The translations under genes and the position numbers were made by a program. DNA of 64,000 nt from Bauldia litoralis (GTDB taxonomy: Bacteria; Pseudomonadota; Alphaproteobacteria; Rhizobiales; Kaistiaceae): positions 549,002 through 613,001 of the forward strand of contig NZ_FMXQ01000003.1 in assembly GCF_900104485.1 (NCBI RefSeq). Direction: 5' to 3'. The notes beneath the pieces were generated by a model that saw only the letters and a program-made list of their open reading frames with translations, had not been told where the DNA came from and searched no databases. Position 1 is the first letter of the stretch, and each line of letters starts with the position of its first letter. Positions 44,514 to 52,724 of the stretch are shown piece after piece.

Positions 44514-45272
44514 ATGGTCCTGAAGATCGAGCAGTTCCCCTGTCGCTCGGACAATTTCGGCGTTCTCATTCACGACACCGAGGCCAACGTCACCGCCTCG
44601 ATCGACGCCCCCGAATTCCAGCCGATCGTCGATCGTCTGGCCGATCTCGGCTGGGACCTCGACGAGATTCTCGTCACCCATCACCACGAGGATCATGTCG
44701 AGGCCAACCTGACGCTGAAGACCGCCTATGACTGCAAGATCGTCGGCCCGGCTGGCAAGATCCCGGGCGTCGACCGGACGGTCAAGGACGGCGACACCTT
44801 CACCTTCGGCACCTTCGAGGTGCAGGTCATTGCCACGCCCGGTCATACGCTCGATCACATCTCCTACTACCTGCCGGCCGCCAAGGTGGCCTTTGTCGCC
44901 GACACGCTCTTTGCGCTGGGCTGTGGCCGGGTGTTCGAGGGCACGCCGGAAATGATGTGGGAGTCGCTCGCCAAGCTGGCCGCGCTCCCCGACGACACGA
45001 CGATCTATTGTGGGCACGAATACACGCAGGCCAACGCCAAGTTCGCGCTGACCATCGAGCCGGAGAACACCGAACTGGTGGCGCGCGCCGCGGAAATCGA
45101 CCAGCTTCGCGCCGAGGGCAAGCCGACGCTGCCGACGACAATCGCGCGGGAGAAGGCGACCAACCCGTTCCTGCGCGTCGGTTCGCCGGCGATCCGCAAG
45201 ACCCTGGGCCTTGAGGGCGCGTCGCAGGCCGAGGTCTTCGCCGAGGTCCGCAAGCGCAAGGACAACTTCTGA
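44514..45272 (+). CDS. gloB: Hydroxyacylglutathione hydrolase (glyoxalase II)
   Basis: 252 residues from the ATG at 44514; the frame extends to 44394 but the start fits the family. A metallo-beta-lactamase fold with the metal site THHHEDH (residues 55-61, HxHxDH), GHTLDHISYYLP, FVADTLFALGCGRVFEGTPE and YCGHEYTQANAKFAL. The C-terminal part FLRVGSPAIRK and RKRKDNF are typical glyoxalase II ends. It hydrolyses S-D-lactoylglutathione to lactate and glutathione in methylglyoxal detoxification. Confidence 0.95.
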   Translation: MVLKIEQFPCRSDNFGVLIHDTEANVTASIDAPEFQPIVDRLADLGWDLDEILVTHHHEDHVEANLTLKTAYDCKIVGPAGKIPGVDRTVKDGDTFTFGTFEVQVIATPGHTLDHISYYLPAAKVAFVADTLFALGCGRVFEGTPEMMWESLAKLAALPDDTTIYCGHEYTQANAKFALTIEPENTELVARAAEIDQLRAEGKPTLPTTIAREKATNPFLRVGSPAIRKTLGLEGASQAEVFAEVRKRKDNF

Positions 45273-45296
45273 GGAACGCAGGTTTTCGGGCGCCGG

Positions 45297-46169
45297 TCAG
45301 CGGCGCCTGAAGGCGTCCTTCGAGGCCAGCGCCGCGCCGCCGGCAATCAGCGCGGTCGCCACGGCGATCGACCAGGCCGGCGCGGCGAAGCCGGCGACGA
45401 TCAGCACGATGGTCGACAGCAGGGGCGCGGCATAGGCGCTGGCGCCAAGCACCTGGATGTCGCCGTGCTTGACGCCGTAGTCCCAGACATAAAAGGCCGC
45501 GCCGACCGGCATCAGGCCAAGGCCGCCGACCGCCAGCCATTCGCCGATCCCGGCCGGCCACACAGTTTCTTCCAGGACGAGATGGGCGATGGCGCTCAGG
45601 GCGGCGGTCGCCAGGCAGAAGCCTGCGACCGCGCCGGTGCCGACGCTGGCGAATCGCCGCGACAGCACCGAATAGGCCGACCAGGTGAGCGCGGCGCCAA
45701 GGGCGGCGGCATAGCCGGCGGCGAATTGCGGATCGATCGAGACGCTTTGGCCGCCGGTCACCACGACGACCGTGCCGGCAAGGCCGAGAAGGGCGCCGAC
45801 CAGGTGGTACCAGCGCAACCGCTCGCCCGGCAGGAGCGCCGAAAAGACGACGATCAGCAGCGGCCAGAGATAGGAAATCAGGCTCGCCTCGACCGGCGGT
45901 GCGCCGCGTAGCGCGGTAAAGTAGAAGAAATGGAAGCCGAACAATCCGCCAATGCCGAGGATCCAGGCGCGGATCGGGATGACGAGGTCGCTTGCGCGAC
46001 CGGTCGCCGCCACCCAGCCGAGGCCCAGCAGGCCGCTGACGGTGAAGGCCATGGCGGTAAGCTGGAACGGCGGTACGGCACCCGATGCGGCGGTGAACAC
46101 CGCCAGCAGCGACCACATCAGAACGGCCGAGAAGCCGATCCAGGTGGCGAGTTGTCGACGAGGAGCCAT
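45297..46169 (-). CDS. EamA/DMT family transporter
   Basis: 290 residues with about ten membrane spans arranged as two EamA repeats. The first repeat includes WIGFSAVLMWSLLAVFTAAS and LTAMAFTVSGLLGLGWVAAT; the second includes AALTWSAYSVLSRRFAS and LGASAYAAPLLSTIVLIVAG. The sequence resembles YddG-like aromatic or multidrug exporters of the drug/metabolite superfamily; the substrate is not determinable. It is convergent with gloB (24-base gap). Confidence 0.9.
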   Translation of the reverse strand: MAPRRQLATWIGFSAVLMWSLLAVFTAASGAVPPFQLTAMAFTVSGLLGLGWVAATGRASDLVIPIRAWILGIGGLFGFHFFYFTALRGAPPVEASLISYLWPLLIVVFSALLPGERLRWYHLVGALLGLAGTVVVVTGGQSVSIDPQFAAGYAAALGAALTWSAYSVLSRRFASVGTGAVAGFCLATAALSAIAHLVLEETVWPAGIGEWLAVGGLGLMPVGAAFYVWDYGVKHGDIQVLGASAYAAPLLSTIVLIVAGFAAPAWSIAVATALIAGGAALASKDAFRRR

Positions 46170-46331
46170 CTTTCCTTCCGGCCGGGCCGAATCGCGCGTT
46201 TGCGCTTTTTACCCCTAAACACCGGGGATGAATTAAAACAGGCGAGACATACCGGGGCCAAAAAGCTAAGAATAATAGGGCTGAGGGGCTAGAATCACAC
46301 CGACCCGAGCGCGGGAACACGCTCGAGGAGA

Positions 46332-48065
46332 ATGATGGCGAATACGATCAAGAGTGCGCTGTTCGTAGACTACGACAGCTTCCATCGCAGCCTTGAAGCA
46401 GCTCACGCGGACGTGGCCGAGCTTCTCGCTCAGAAGGCCGCGACGCTGGTATCTGCGATCGAGACCGGAAAACTCGTCACGCCCGAAGTGGAGGAGGGCG
46501 CGCGTCGGCGCAGCCTGATACGGCGTTGCTATGCCGATCCGCAGCTTCTCGGCAAGAACCGGTCGGCGTTCATCGCCTCTGGATTCGAGGTCATCGACTG
46601 TCCGCCGCTGGAAGGGTCCGACCGCAATTCCGCGGCCATTCACATCATTCTCGATGCGATGGACGCACTCGGCCATCCGGCCGGCTACGAGGAATTCATC
46701 CTGCTGTCGGCCGATACCGACCTGACGCCGATGCTGCTCAGGCTGCGGGCGCATAACCGGTTGACGGTGATCTACGCCGACGACGTGACGTCCTCGAGCT
46801 ACAAGGCGATCGCCGACGCGATGATCGCCGAGCAGGATTTCATTGACCTCCTGGTCAGCGAGGAAGCGCCGCCGGAGCCCGAAGTCGAAGCGGAGGCCCT
46901 GGCCGAAGCCGAGGCACCCGCGGCGGCCGGGGACCGCAGCGCCCTCGAGGCGCTGGCCCGCAAGATTCACGCGGCAACCAATGTCCCGATGTTCTCGCCG
47001 CGCACCTTCGCCGACCTGTTCCGCTTTCTTGCCCAGGAAGTCGGCGAGAGCGGCTATCATTTCCAGCAGACCGCCGAGAAGGTGACGGAACGGCTCACCG
47101 AGGCCGGGCGCAACGCCAATCGCCGCCAGGTGCTGTTCGTGGTCAAGGGCCTTGCCCTGAAGGGCCATGTCTTCTCGACCAGCGATACCCCGGAACGCCT
47201 CGCCGAGGTCTTCCGGGAGCAGGTGCTCTATCTCGCCGGCAGCGCCGGCGTCGACGTGACCGCCGAGGAGGCAGCGCTCCTGCCGTCGTGGATCGTCGGG
47301 CGCTCGGCCGCGCCGCCGGCCCGTCCGGCCGCGACGCCGCCGGCGACGAAGACCCAGGACAAGCCGCCGGAGCGCAAGTCGATTCTTCGTCGACGGCCGA
47401 CCCGACCGGTATCGGCGAAGCCGGACGCAGAGAAAGCCGAGAAGGCGGAGAAGACCGAAAAACCCGCCAGGGCCGAGAAGGAAGAGGCGCCGACCAAGCA
47501 GGCTGCGCCGGCCGAGCCCGAAACGCCGCCGGCGCCGAAGGCCGAGCCGTCGCCAAGCAGTGGGTCGTCGCATCTGCGCCGGCTTGCGGAACTGCGGGCA
47601 AGCAGTGCGTCGCGGGCGCCCGGCCGTCTTGCGGCTCTGAGAGCCAAGAAGGACGAGAAGGCCGAGCCGTCGGACAAGGAGGCGGCGCCGGCCAAGGATG
47701 CGCCGACGCAATCGGCCGCCGCGCAGCTCAAGCCGCCGGCGAAGGCCGCCAAGTCCGGCGACGCGCCGGACGGGCTGGAGAATTCGATCCTGGCGGCGAT
47801 CGCCCAGGCGGTCGACGTGCTGGTCGAGGACGGCGGCCCGCCGGCGAATGCCAAGGACACCGCTAACGAGGGACAGGTCGAGGCTGACGTCGAGATCGAT
47901 CTCGACCTCGATATCGAGGAAGCGTCGCCGCTGGACACCGATCCGCTGATCGCGGCGGAACCGCCGCCCGAGGCCGAGCCCAGCGAGGGCGGCGACAGCG
48001 ACGACATCGGCGACGAGATCCAGCGGATCATCGCCTCCTACAGCCGCGCCCGCCAGCAGAGCTGA
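46332..48065 (+). CDS. NYN-domain (LabA/DUF88-type) protein with long disordered tail
   Basis: 577 residues; GAGGAGA precedes the ATG. Residues about 1-175 are a NYN/PIN-like ribonuclease domain with KSALFVDYDSFHRSL, NSAAIHIILDAMDAL and EFILLSADTDLTPMLLRL; the expected acidic residues are present. Residues about 200-300 form a second globular domain (FSPRTFADLFRFLAQEVGES and GRNANRRQVLFVVKGLAL), perhaps a winged-helix of the OST-HTH/LOTUS kind. Residues about 315-577 are Ala/Pro/Glu/Lys-rich and mostly disordered. An RNA-processing role is inferred. Confidence 0.82.
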   Translation: MMANTIKSALFVDYDSFHRSLEAAHADVAELLAQKAATLVSAIETGKLVTPEVEEGARRRSLIRRCYADPQLLGKNRSAFIASGFEVIDCPPLEGSDRNSAAIHIILDAMDALGHPAGYEEFILLSADTDLTPMLLRLRAHNRLTVIYADDVTSSSYKAIADAMIAEQDFIDLLVSEEAPPEPEVEAEALAEAEAPAAAGDRSALEALARKIHAATNVPMFSPRTFADLFRFLAQEVGESGYHFQQTAEKVTERLTEAGRNANRRQVLFVVKGLALKGHVFSTSDTPERLAEVFREQVLYLAGSAGVDVTAEEAALLPSWIVGRSAAPPARPAATPPATKTQDKPPERKSILRRRPTRPVSAKPDAEKAEKAEKTEKPARAEKEEAPTKQAAPAEPETPPAPKAEPSPSSGSSHLRRLAELRASSASRAPGRLAALRAKKDEKAEPSDKEAAPAKDAPTQSAAAQLKPPAKAAKSGDAPDGLENSILAAIAQAVDVLVEDGGPPANAKDTANEGQVEADVEIDLDLDIEEASPLDTDPLIAAEPPPEAEPSEGGDSDDIGDEIQRIIASYSRARQQS

Positions 48066-48092
48066 GCCTTCGGGCCAGCCGTCGGGTCCCGG

Positions 48093-49772
48093 TTATCGTC
48101 CGCGACCGGCAACGCGGTCCTGCAACCAGCGCCCGATCTCGGCCGCGCTGCCCTGCGCAGCGTTCCACGAGTCGGCCGCGGCAAGCGCCCGTTCGCTGAG
48201 ATCCGCATGGCGGTCGATCGCCTCCCGAACCGCGGCCAGGACGGCGTCGGGCGTGGCGTCATCGAAGGTCGCCGGTTCGTTGCCGTAGCGCCGGGCGAAG
48301 TCGGCCATCCAGCCGCGCTGCGGCACGACCAGCACCTTGCCGAGCGACAGGGCCTCGACAAAGACCCCCGAGCCGGACACCTCGTAGCGCTGGCGATAGG
48401 GCAGCACGACGATGTCCATGCGGTCGAGCATGGCGAAATAGTCCTCGGTCGAAACCTTGCCGTCGATCAGCTCGACGCCGGGATCGTCGCGCAGCATGGC
48501 GATGGCCTCGTCGACCGGCCGATCCGCCAGCCGCGCCAGCCCGCCCGGGTCGAGCTGCACCGTCCAGCCGATGCGATCGCCGAAGGCCTTTCGGGTTTCG
48601 TGGACCAGGGCGGGAATCAGGTCGGCGCCGCGCTCCTCCCGCGTTGCGCCAAGGTAGCCGAGCCGCAGGGGTCCGCCCGGCGCGGCGGCGCGAGGCGTCG
48701 CATGTTCCAGCGCAAGCCCCGCGGCGACATAGGGAAAGAGGCGGATATCAAAGGTATCGCCGCCGAGTTCGCGCAAGGTGTCGATCTGGCTCTGGGTCTC
48801 GCAGTAGATCAGGAGTTCGGCATTGCCCAATTGCTTCAACGCGGCGAAGGTCTCGGCATAGATGGCGCGGACGATCCCGGCGCGAGACGGGTGGGCGCCG
48901 AGATTGGAATCGACGATCCCGACGATCAGCGACGAGCCGTCGTCGGCATGGTGGCGCAGCATCCAGTTGGCCATGCCGAGGATCGTCGTGTTGCGCATGG
49001 TGTGAAAGACGAAGAGCCGGTCGTCGGCGGGAATCTGCCGGTCGAGTTCCACCTCGAAATAGCGATTGACGTTGCGGTGCCATTGCAGGTCGTCGAAGGG
49101 GATTTCGCCGGTATACATCCGCGTCGTCAGCGCCGGACGGAAGTCGAAGCCAAGTGCCTCCGGCGGCGCGCCTGCGTCGGTGGCGCCGTAGAAGACGCCC
49201 GGCAGTCCGAGTGCGGCGAAGCGGTGCAGGTAGAAGAGGTTGTTGTTGAAGTTGTGCCCCTGGCCGGTGTCGGGGGCGAAGCCCGGGTCGACGACGACCG
49301 CGCGCGGCGAGGGCGTGTCGCCGGCGGCCGGGGCGGCCGGGGCTGGGGCGTCCATGTGGCCCAGCGCGATGTCGATCTCGCCGAGCCAGACCAGGGCATG
49401 CCAGATCGACATCCTCGGCTTTTTCGGCCGCTGCTCGTCGGGGTCGGCAAGCAGCGCCGCGAGGCGCTCGGCGAACATCGGCAGGGCGTCGCGGTCGCCG
49501 AGTTCGACCGCCTGGTGGAAGCCGCGCCGGATCGGCCTGGCGCCGACGGACCCGTCGGCGAGCGCCTCGAGCAGCAGGCGATAGCTGCGCTCGGTCTCGC
49601 CGGCGTGGCTCAGGGCGTCGACCAGTTGCATGCGGGTCCCCTGGCGGGGGGCAAGCGCATAGGCCTTTTCGCGCTCGGCGACGGCGCCTACCCAGTCGCC
49701 GGCCTTCTCAAGGGCGTCGGCGTTTTCCCGGTGCTGGCGAAGCTCGGCCTTCTTCGGATTGTCGGATGCCAC
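48093..49772 (-). CDS. Glycosyltransferase with N-terminal TPR-like region
   Basis: 559 residues. Residues about 1-130 are a helical TPR-like region (ENADALEKAGDWVGAVAERE). From about residue 150 a GT-B fold follows, with LRLGYLGATREERGADLIPA and the nucleotide-sugar motif region IVVLPYRQRYEVSGSGVFVE, then ALSLGKVLVVP. This fits glycosyltransferase family 4. Donor and acceptor are unknown. It is convergent with the NYN gene. Confidence 0.82.
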   Translation of the reverse strand: MASDNPKKAELRQHRENADALEKAGDWVGAVAEREKAYALAPRQGTRMQLVDALSHAGETERSYRLLLEALADGSVGARPIRRGFHQAVELGDRDALPMFAERLAALLADPDEQRPKKPRMSIWHALVWLGEIDIALGHMDAPAPAAPAAGDTPSPRAVVVDPGFAPDTGQGHNFNNNLFYLHRFAALGLPGVFYGATDAGAPPEALGFDFRPALTTRMYTGEIPFDDLQWHRNVNRYFEVELDRQIPADDRLFVFHTMRNTTILGMANWMLRHHADDGSSLIVGIVDSNLGAHPSRAGIVRAIYAETFAALKQLGNAELLIYCETQSQIDTLRELGGDTFDIRLFPYVAAGLALEHATPRAAAPGGPLRLGYLGATREERGADLIPALVHETRKAFGDRIGWTVQLDPGGLARLADRPVDEAIAMLRDDPGVELIDGKVSTEDYFAMLDRMDIVVLPYRQRYEVSGSGVFVEALSLGKVLVVPQRGWMADFARRYGNEPATFDDATPDAVLAAVREAIDRHADLSERALAAADSWNAAQGSAAEIGRWLQDRVAGRGR

Positions 49773-49898
49773 AAGCTATCCCGTGAACGTGTGAGGGGGC
49801 GAGCCCGCACAAGAACGGCCTGAAACGGGTTTGGCAATGGCGATTGCAGGCATTTCCGTGGGAAGTGCCCGAGAATTTGCCGGTGCGCCCAGGCGATC

Positions 49899-50624
49899 TC
49901 AGCCGTTGGCGATGTACTGGCCACCGTTGATGGTCAGCACCGAGCCGGTCATGAAGGCTGCCGCGTCGGAGGCGAGATAGGCGACAAGCGCGGCGATCTC
50001 GTCTGCCTCGCCGAGCCGGCCGACCGGGATCTGGCCAACGATGCTGTCGAGGACCTTTTCCGGCATCGCCGCGACCATCTCGGTCGCGACATAGCCCGGA
50101 CAGATGCAATTCACCGTGACGCCCTTGCGGGCATTCTCCTGGGCCAGCGCCTTGGTGAAGCCGATGACGCCGGCCTTCGCCGCGGAGTAGTTGACCTGGC
50201 CCATCTGGCCCTTCTGGCCGTTGATCGAGGAGATGTTGACGATGCGGCCGGCGCCGCGGTCGCGCATGCCGCCGATCACCGGTCGGGTCATGGCGAACAT
50301 CGAATCGAGATTGGTGCGCAGCACCGCCGACCACTGGTCGAAGGTCATCTTGTGGAACATGCCGTCGCGGGTGATGCCGGCATTGTTGACCAGGATTCCG
50401 GTCGGGCCGAGATCGGCCTCGACCCTGGCGATCCCCTCGGCCGATGCCTCGGGATCGGCGACGTCCCATTTGTAGATGGCGACGCCGGTCTCCGCCTTGA
50501 AGGCCTCCGCCGCCTCGTCGTTGCCATGATAGGTCGCGGCGACGGTGGAGCCGCCCGCGGCCAGCATCCTCGAAATCGCAGCGCCTATGCCCCGCGTTCC
50601 TCCCGTAACGATGGCAACGGCCAT
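49899..50624 (-). CDS. phaB: Acetoacetyl-CoA reductase PhaB
   Basis: 241 residues. A classical SDR: AIVTGGTRGIGAAIS at the N-terminus, VNNAGITRD at 79-87, the catalytic Ser in NISSINGQKGQMGQ, and Tyr146/Lys150 in NYSAAKAG. The phrase ISSINGQKGQMGQVNYSAAK is diagnostic for PhaB. It reduces acetoacetyl-CoA to (R)-3-hydroxybutyryl-CoA with NADPH, the second step of polyhydroxybutyrate synthesis. It lies 60 bases downstream of phaA on the same strand. Confidence 0.97.
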   Translation of the reverse strand: MAVAIVTGGTRGIGAAISRMLAAGGSTVAATYHGNDEAAEAFKAETGVAIYKWDVADPEASAEGIARVEADLGPTGILVNNAGITRDGMFHKMTFDQWSAVLRTNLDSMFAMTRPVIGGMRDRGAGRIVNISSINGQKGQMGQVNYSAAKAGVIGFTKALAQENARKGVTVNCICPGYVATEMVAAMPEKVLDSIVGQIPVGRLGEADEIAALVAYLASDAAAFMTGSVLTINGGQYIANG

Positions 50625-50684
50625 GGTCGTCCTCCCCGTCGTTGTTGTGGTCTTCTTGTCATTGCAGTCAGTCTTCGTTGTCGC

Positions 50685-51863
50685 CTATCGCTCGATGCAC
50701 ATGGCGATGCCCATGCCGCCGCCGATGCACAGTGTCGCCAGGCCGCGCTTGGCATCGCGCTTCTGCATCTCGTGGAGCAGCGTCACCAGGACGCGACCGC
50801 CCGAGGCGCCGATCGGATGGCCGAGAGCGATCGCCCCGCCGTTGACGTTGACGATGTCGGGGTCCCAGCCGAGGTCCTTGTTGACCGCGCATGCCTGGGC
50901 GGCGAAGGCCTCATTGGCCTCGATCAGGTCGAGATCCTCGACCTTCCAGCCGGCCTTCTCCAGGGCGCGGCGCGACGAGGGGATCGGTCCGGTGCCCATC
51001 ACCGCCGGATCGACGCCTGCGGTCGCCCAGGAGACGATCCGCGCCAGCGGCTCGATGCCGCGCGATGCCGCCTTGTCGGCGCTCATCACGACGATCGCCG
51101 CCGCGCCGTCATTGAGGCCGGAGGCGTTGCCGGCGGTCACAGTGCCGTCCTTGACGAAGGCCGGGCGCAGCTTGGAGACCGACTCGATGGTCGTGCCGGG
51201 CCTGAAGTGCTCGTCCTTGTCGACGACGATGTCGCCCTTGCGGGTCGAGATGGTGAAGGGGACGATCTCGTCCTTGAACCGGCCGGCGCCGTGGGCGGCC
51301 TCGGCCTTGTTCTGAGACTTCACTGCGAACTGGTCCTGGTCCTCGCGGGTGATCTGGAACTCGCGGGCGACATTCTCCGCCGTGTTGCCCATGTGGTAGC
51401 CGTTGAAGGCGTCCCACAGGCCGTCCCGGATCATCGTGTCGATCATCGAGAAGTCGCCCATCTTCACGCCCGAACGCAGATGGGCGCAATGCGGCGCCAT
51501 CGACATCGATTCCTGGCCGCCGGCAACGATGATGTCGGCATCGCCGGTGGCGATCTGCTGCATGCCGACGGCGACGCTGCGCAGGCCCGAGCCGCAGAGC
51601 TGGTTGAGGCCCCAGGCGGTCTTCTCGGCCGGGATGCCGGCCGCGATCGCCGCCTGGCGGGCGGGGTTCTGGCCCTGGCCGGCGGTCAGGATCTGGCCGA
51701 GAATGACCTCGTCGACCTCGTCGGGCGCGACGCCGGCGCGCTCCAGCGCGGCCTTGATCGCCGTGGCGCCGAGTTCATGGGCCGGGGTGTTGGCGAAGGA
51801 GCCGTTGAAGGCGCCGACCGCGGTCCGGGCCGCGCCGGCGATGACGATGTCACTGGTGCTCAT
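50685..51863 (-). CDS. phaA: Acetyl-CoA acetyltransferase (beta-ketothiolase) PhaA
   Basis: 392 residues, normal thiolase size. The acylated Cys90 lies in [14 protein letters not shown], His349 in [12 protein letters not shown] and the second Cys (about 379) in [11 protein letters not shown], so all catalytic groups are present. It condenses two acetyl-CoA to acetoacetyl-CoA for PHB synthesis. First gene of phaA-phaB, divergent from phaR, with a near-consensus PhaR motif in the shared upstream region. Confidence 0.97.
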   Translation of the reverse strand: MSTSDIVIAGAARTAVGAFNGSFANTPAHELGATAIKAALERAGVAPDEVDEVILGQILTAGQGQNPARQAAIAAGIPAEKTAWGLNQLCGSGLRSVAVGMQQIATGDADIIVAGGQESMSMAPHCAHLRSGVKMGDFSMIDTMIRDGLWDAFNGYHMGNTAENVAREFQITREDQDQFAVKSQNKAEAAHGAGRFKDEIVPFTISTRKGDIVVDKDEHFRPGTTIESVSKLRPAFVKDGTVTAGNASGLNDGAAAIVVMSADKAASRGIEPLARIVSWATAGVDPAVMGTGPIPSSRRALEKAGWKVEDLDLIEANEAFAAQACAVNKDLGWDPDIVNVNGGAIALGHPIGASGGRVLVTLLHEMQKRDAKRGLATLCIGGGMGIAMCIER

Positions 51864-51973
51864 TGCGAGAATTCTCCTGTCTGGCCGCGCTCGGCCGGAA
51901 GCGATTTCAGAATCGACTACAGCCCGCGCCCCAAGCCGCTGTCAATGCGACGGACGCCCGCTGCTTCTAATAT

Positions 51974-51985
51974 GGCATCGCACAA
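51974..51985. promoter_or_regulatory. Candidate PhaR operator between phaA and phaR
   Basis: GGCATCGCACAA differs at one position from TGCRNYGCASMA, the PhaR consensus as I recall it for Bradyrhizobium. It lies between the divergent phaA and phaR genes, where PhaR autorepression and control of phaAB would be expected. A perfect copy lies upstream of bdhA (60559-60570). Confidence 0.5.
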
Positions 51986-52111
51986 ATAATTGGCGAGCCT
52001 GCAAAAAAGCTTCTATCGTCAATCCCGTGGGAGAGCCGGTCGCGTATTTGTCGCGTCCGGATTGGGTCGATCCCTTGCGGGATTTCAGTCTACGTGTGAG
52101 TGGCGTCGGAC

Positions 52112-52711
52112 ATGACAGCGGAAAAAGAGCCAACTACGATCAAGAAGTACGCCAACCGGCGGCTCTACAACACGGGGACCTCGACTTACGTAACGCTTGA
52201 GGACCTGGCCGAGATGGTGAAGGCGGGAGAAGACTTCGTCGTCTTCGACGCCAAGACCGGCGAGGAAATCACCCGGTCGGTGCTGACCCAGATCATCTTC
52301 GAGCAGGAGAACAAGGGCCAGAACCTCCTGCCGATCGCCTTTCTCCGGCAACTGATCCGGTTCTACGGCGACTCGATGCAGAACCTGGTTCCGACCTATC
52401 TCAATTTCTCGATCGATTCCTTCGCGCGGGATCAGGAGAAGATGCGCAGCCAGATGACCAATGCCTTCGGTCCCGGCGCGCTCGACGTCGTCGGCGACCA
52501 GGTGCGCCGCAATACCGAGATGTTCGAGCAGGCGATGCGCATGTTCCTGCCGTTCGGCGGTGGCGCCACCGGTGGTCGCGAGGACACGCCGACCGCCGCG
52601 ACGTCCGACAAGGCCGGCGAAGCGGAAGGCGGCGCCGATATCGAGGCGCTTCGCCGCCAGCTCGACGCCGTGCAGGAACGCCTGGAAAAAATGTCGGAAA
52701 AGAAGAAGTAG
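52112..52711 (+). CDS. phaR: Polyhydroxyalkanoate synthesis repressor PhaR
   Basis: 199 residues from the ATG at 52112 (a GTG at 52100 would add four). The N-terminal DNA- and PHB-binding domain is almost invariant in the family: TIKKYANRRLYNTGTSTYVT followed by LEDLAEMVKAGEDFVVFDAK and TRSVLTQIIFEQE. The C-terminal third has a Gly/Ala-rich stretch and a short coiled coil (EALRRQLDAVQERLEKMSEK). PhaR represses phasin and PHB genes until it binds nascent PHB granules. Confidence 0.96.
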   Translation: MTAEKEPTTIKKYANRRLYNTGTSTYVTLEDLAEMVKAGEDFVVFDAKTGEEITRSVLTQIIFEQENKGQNLLPIAFLRQLIRFYGDSMQNLVPTYLNFSIDSFARDQEKMRSQMTNAFGPGALDVVGDQVRRNTEMFEQAMRMFLPFGGGATGGREDTPTAATSDKAGEAEGGADIEALRRQLDAVQERLEKMSEKKK

Positions 52712-52724
52712 CGGACGGACGCCG

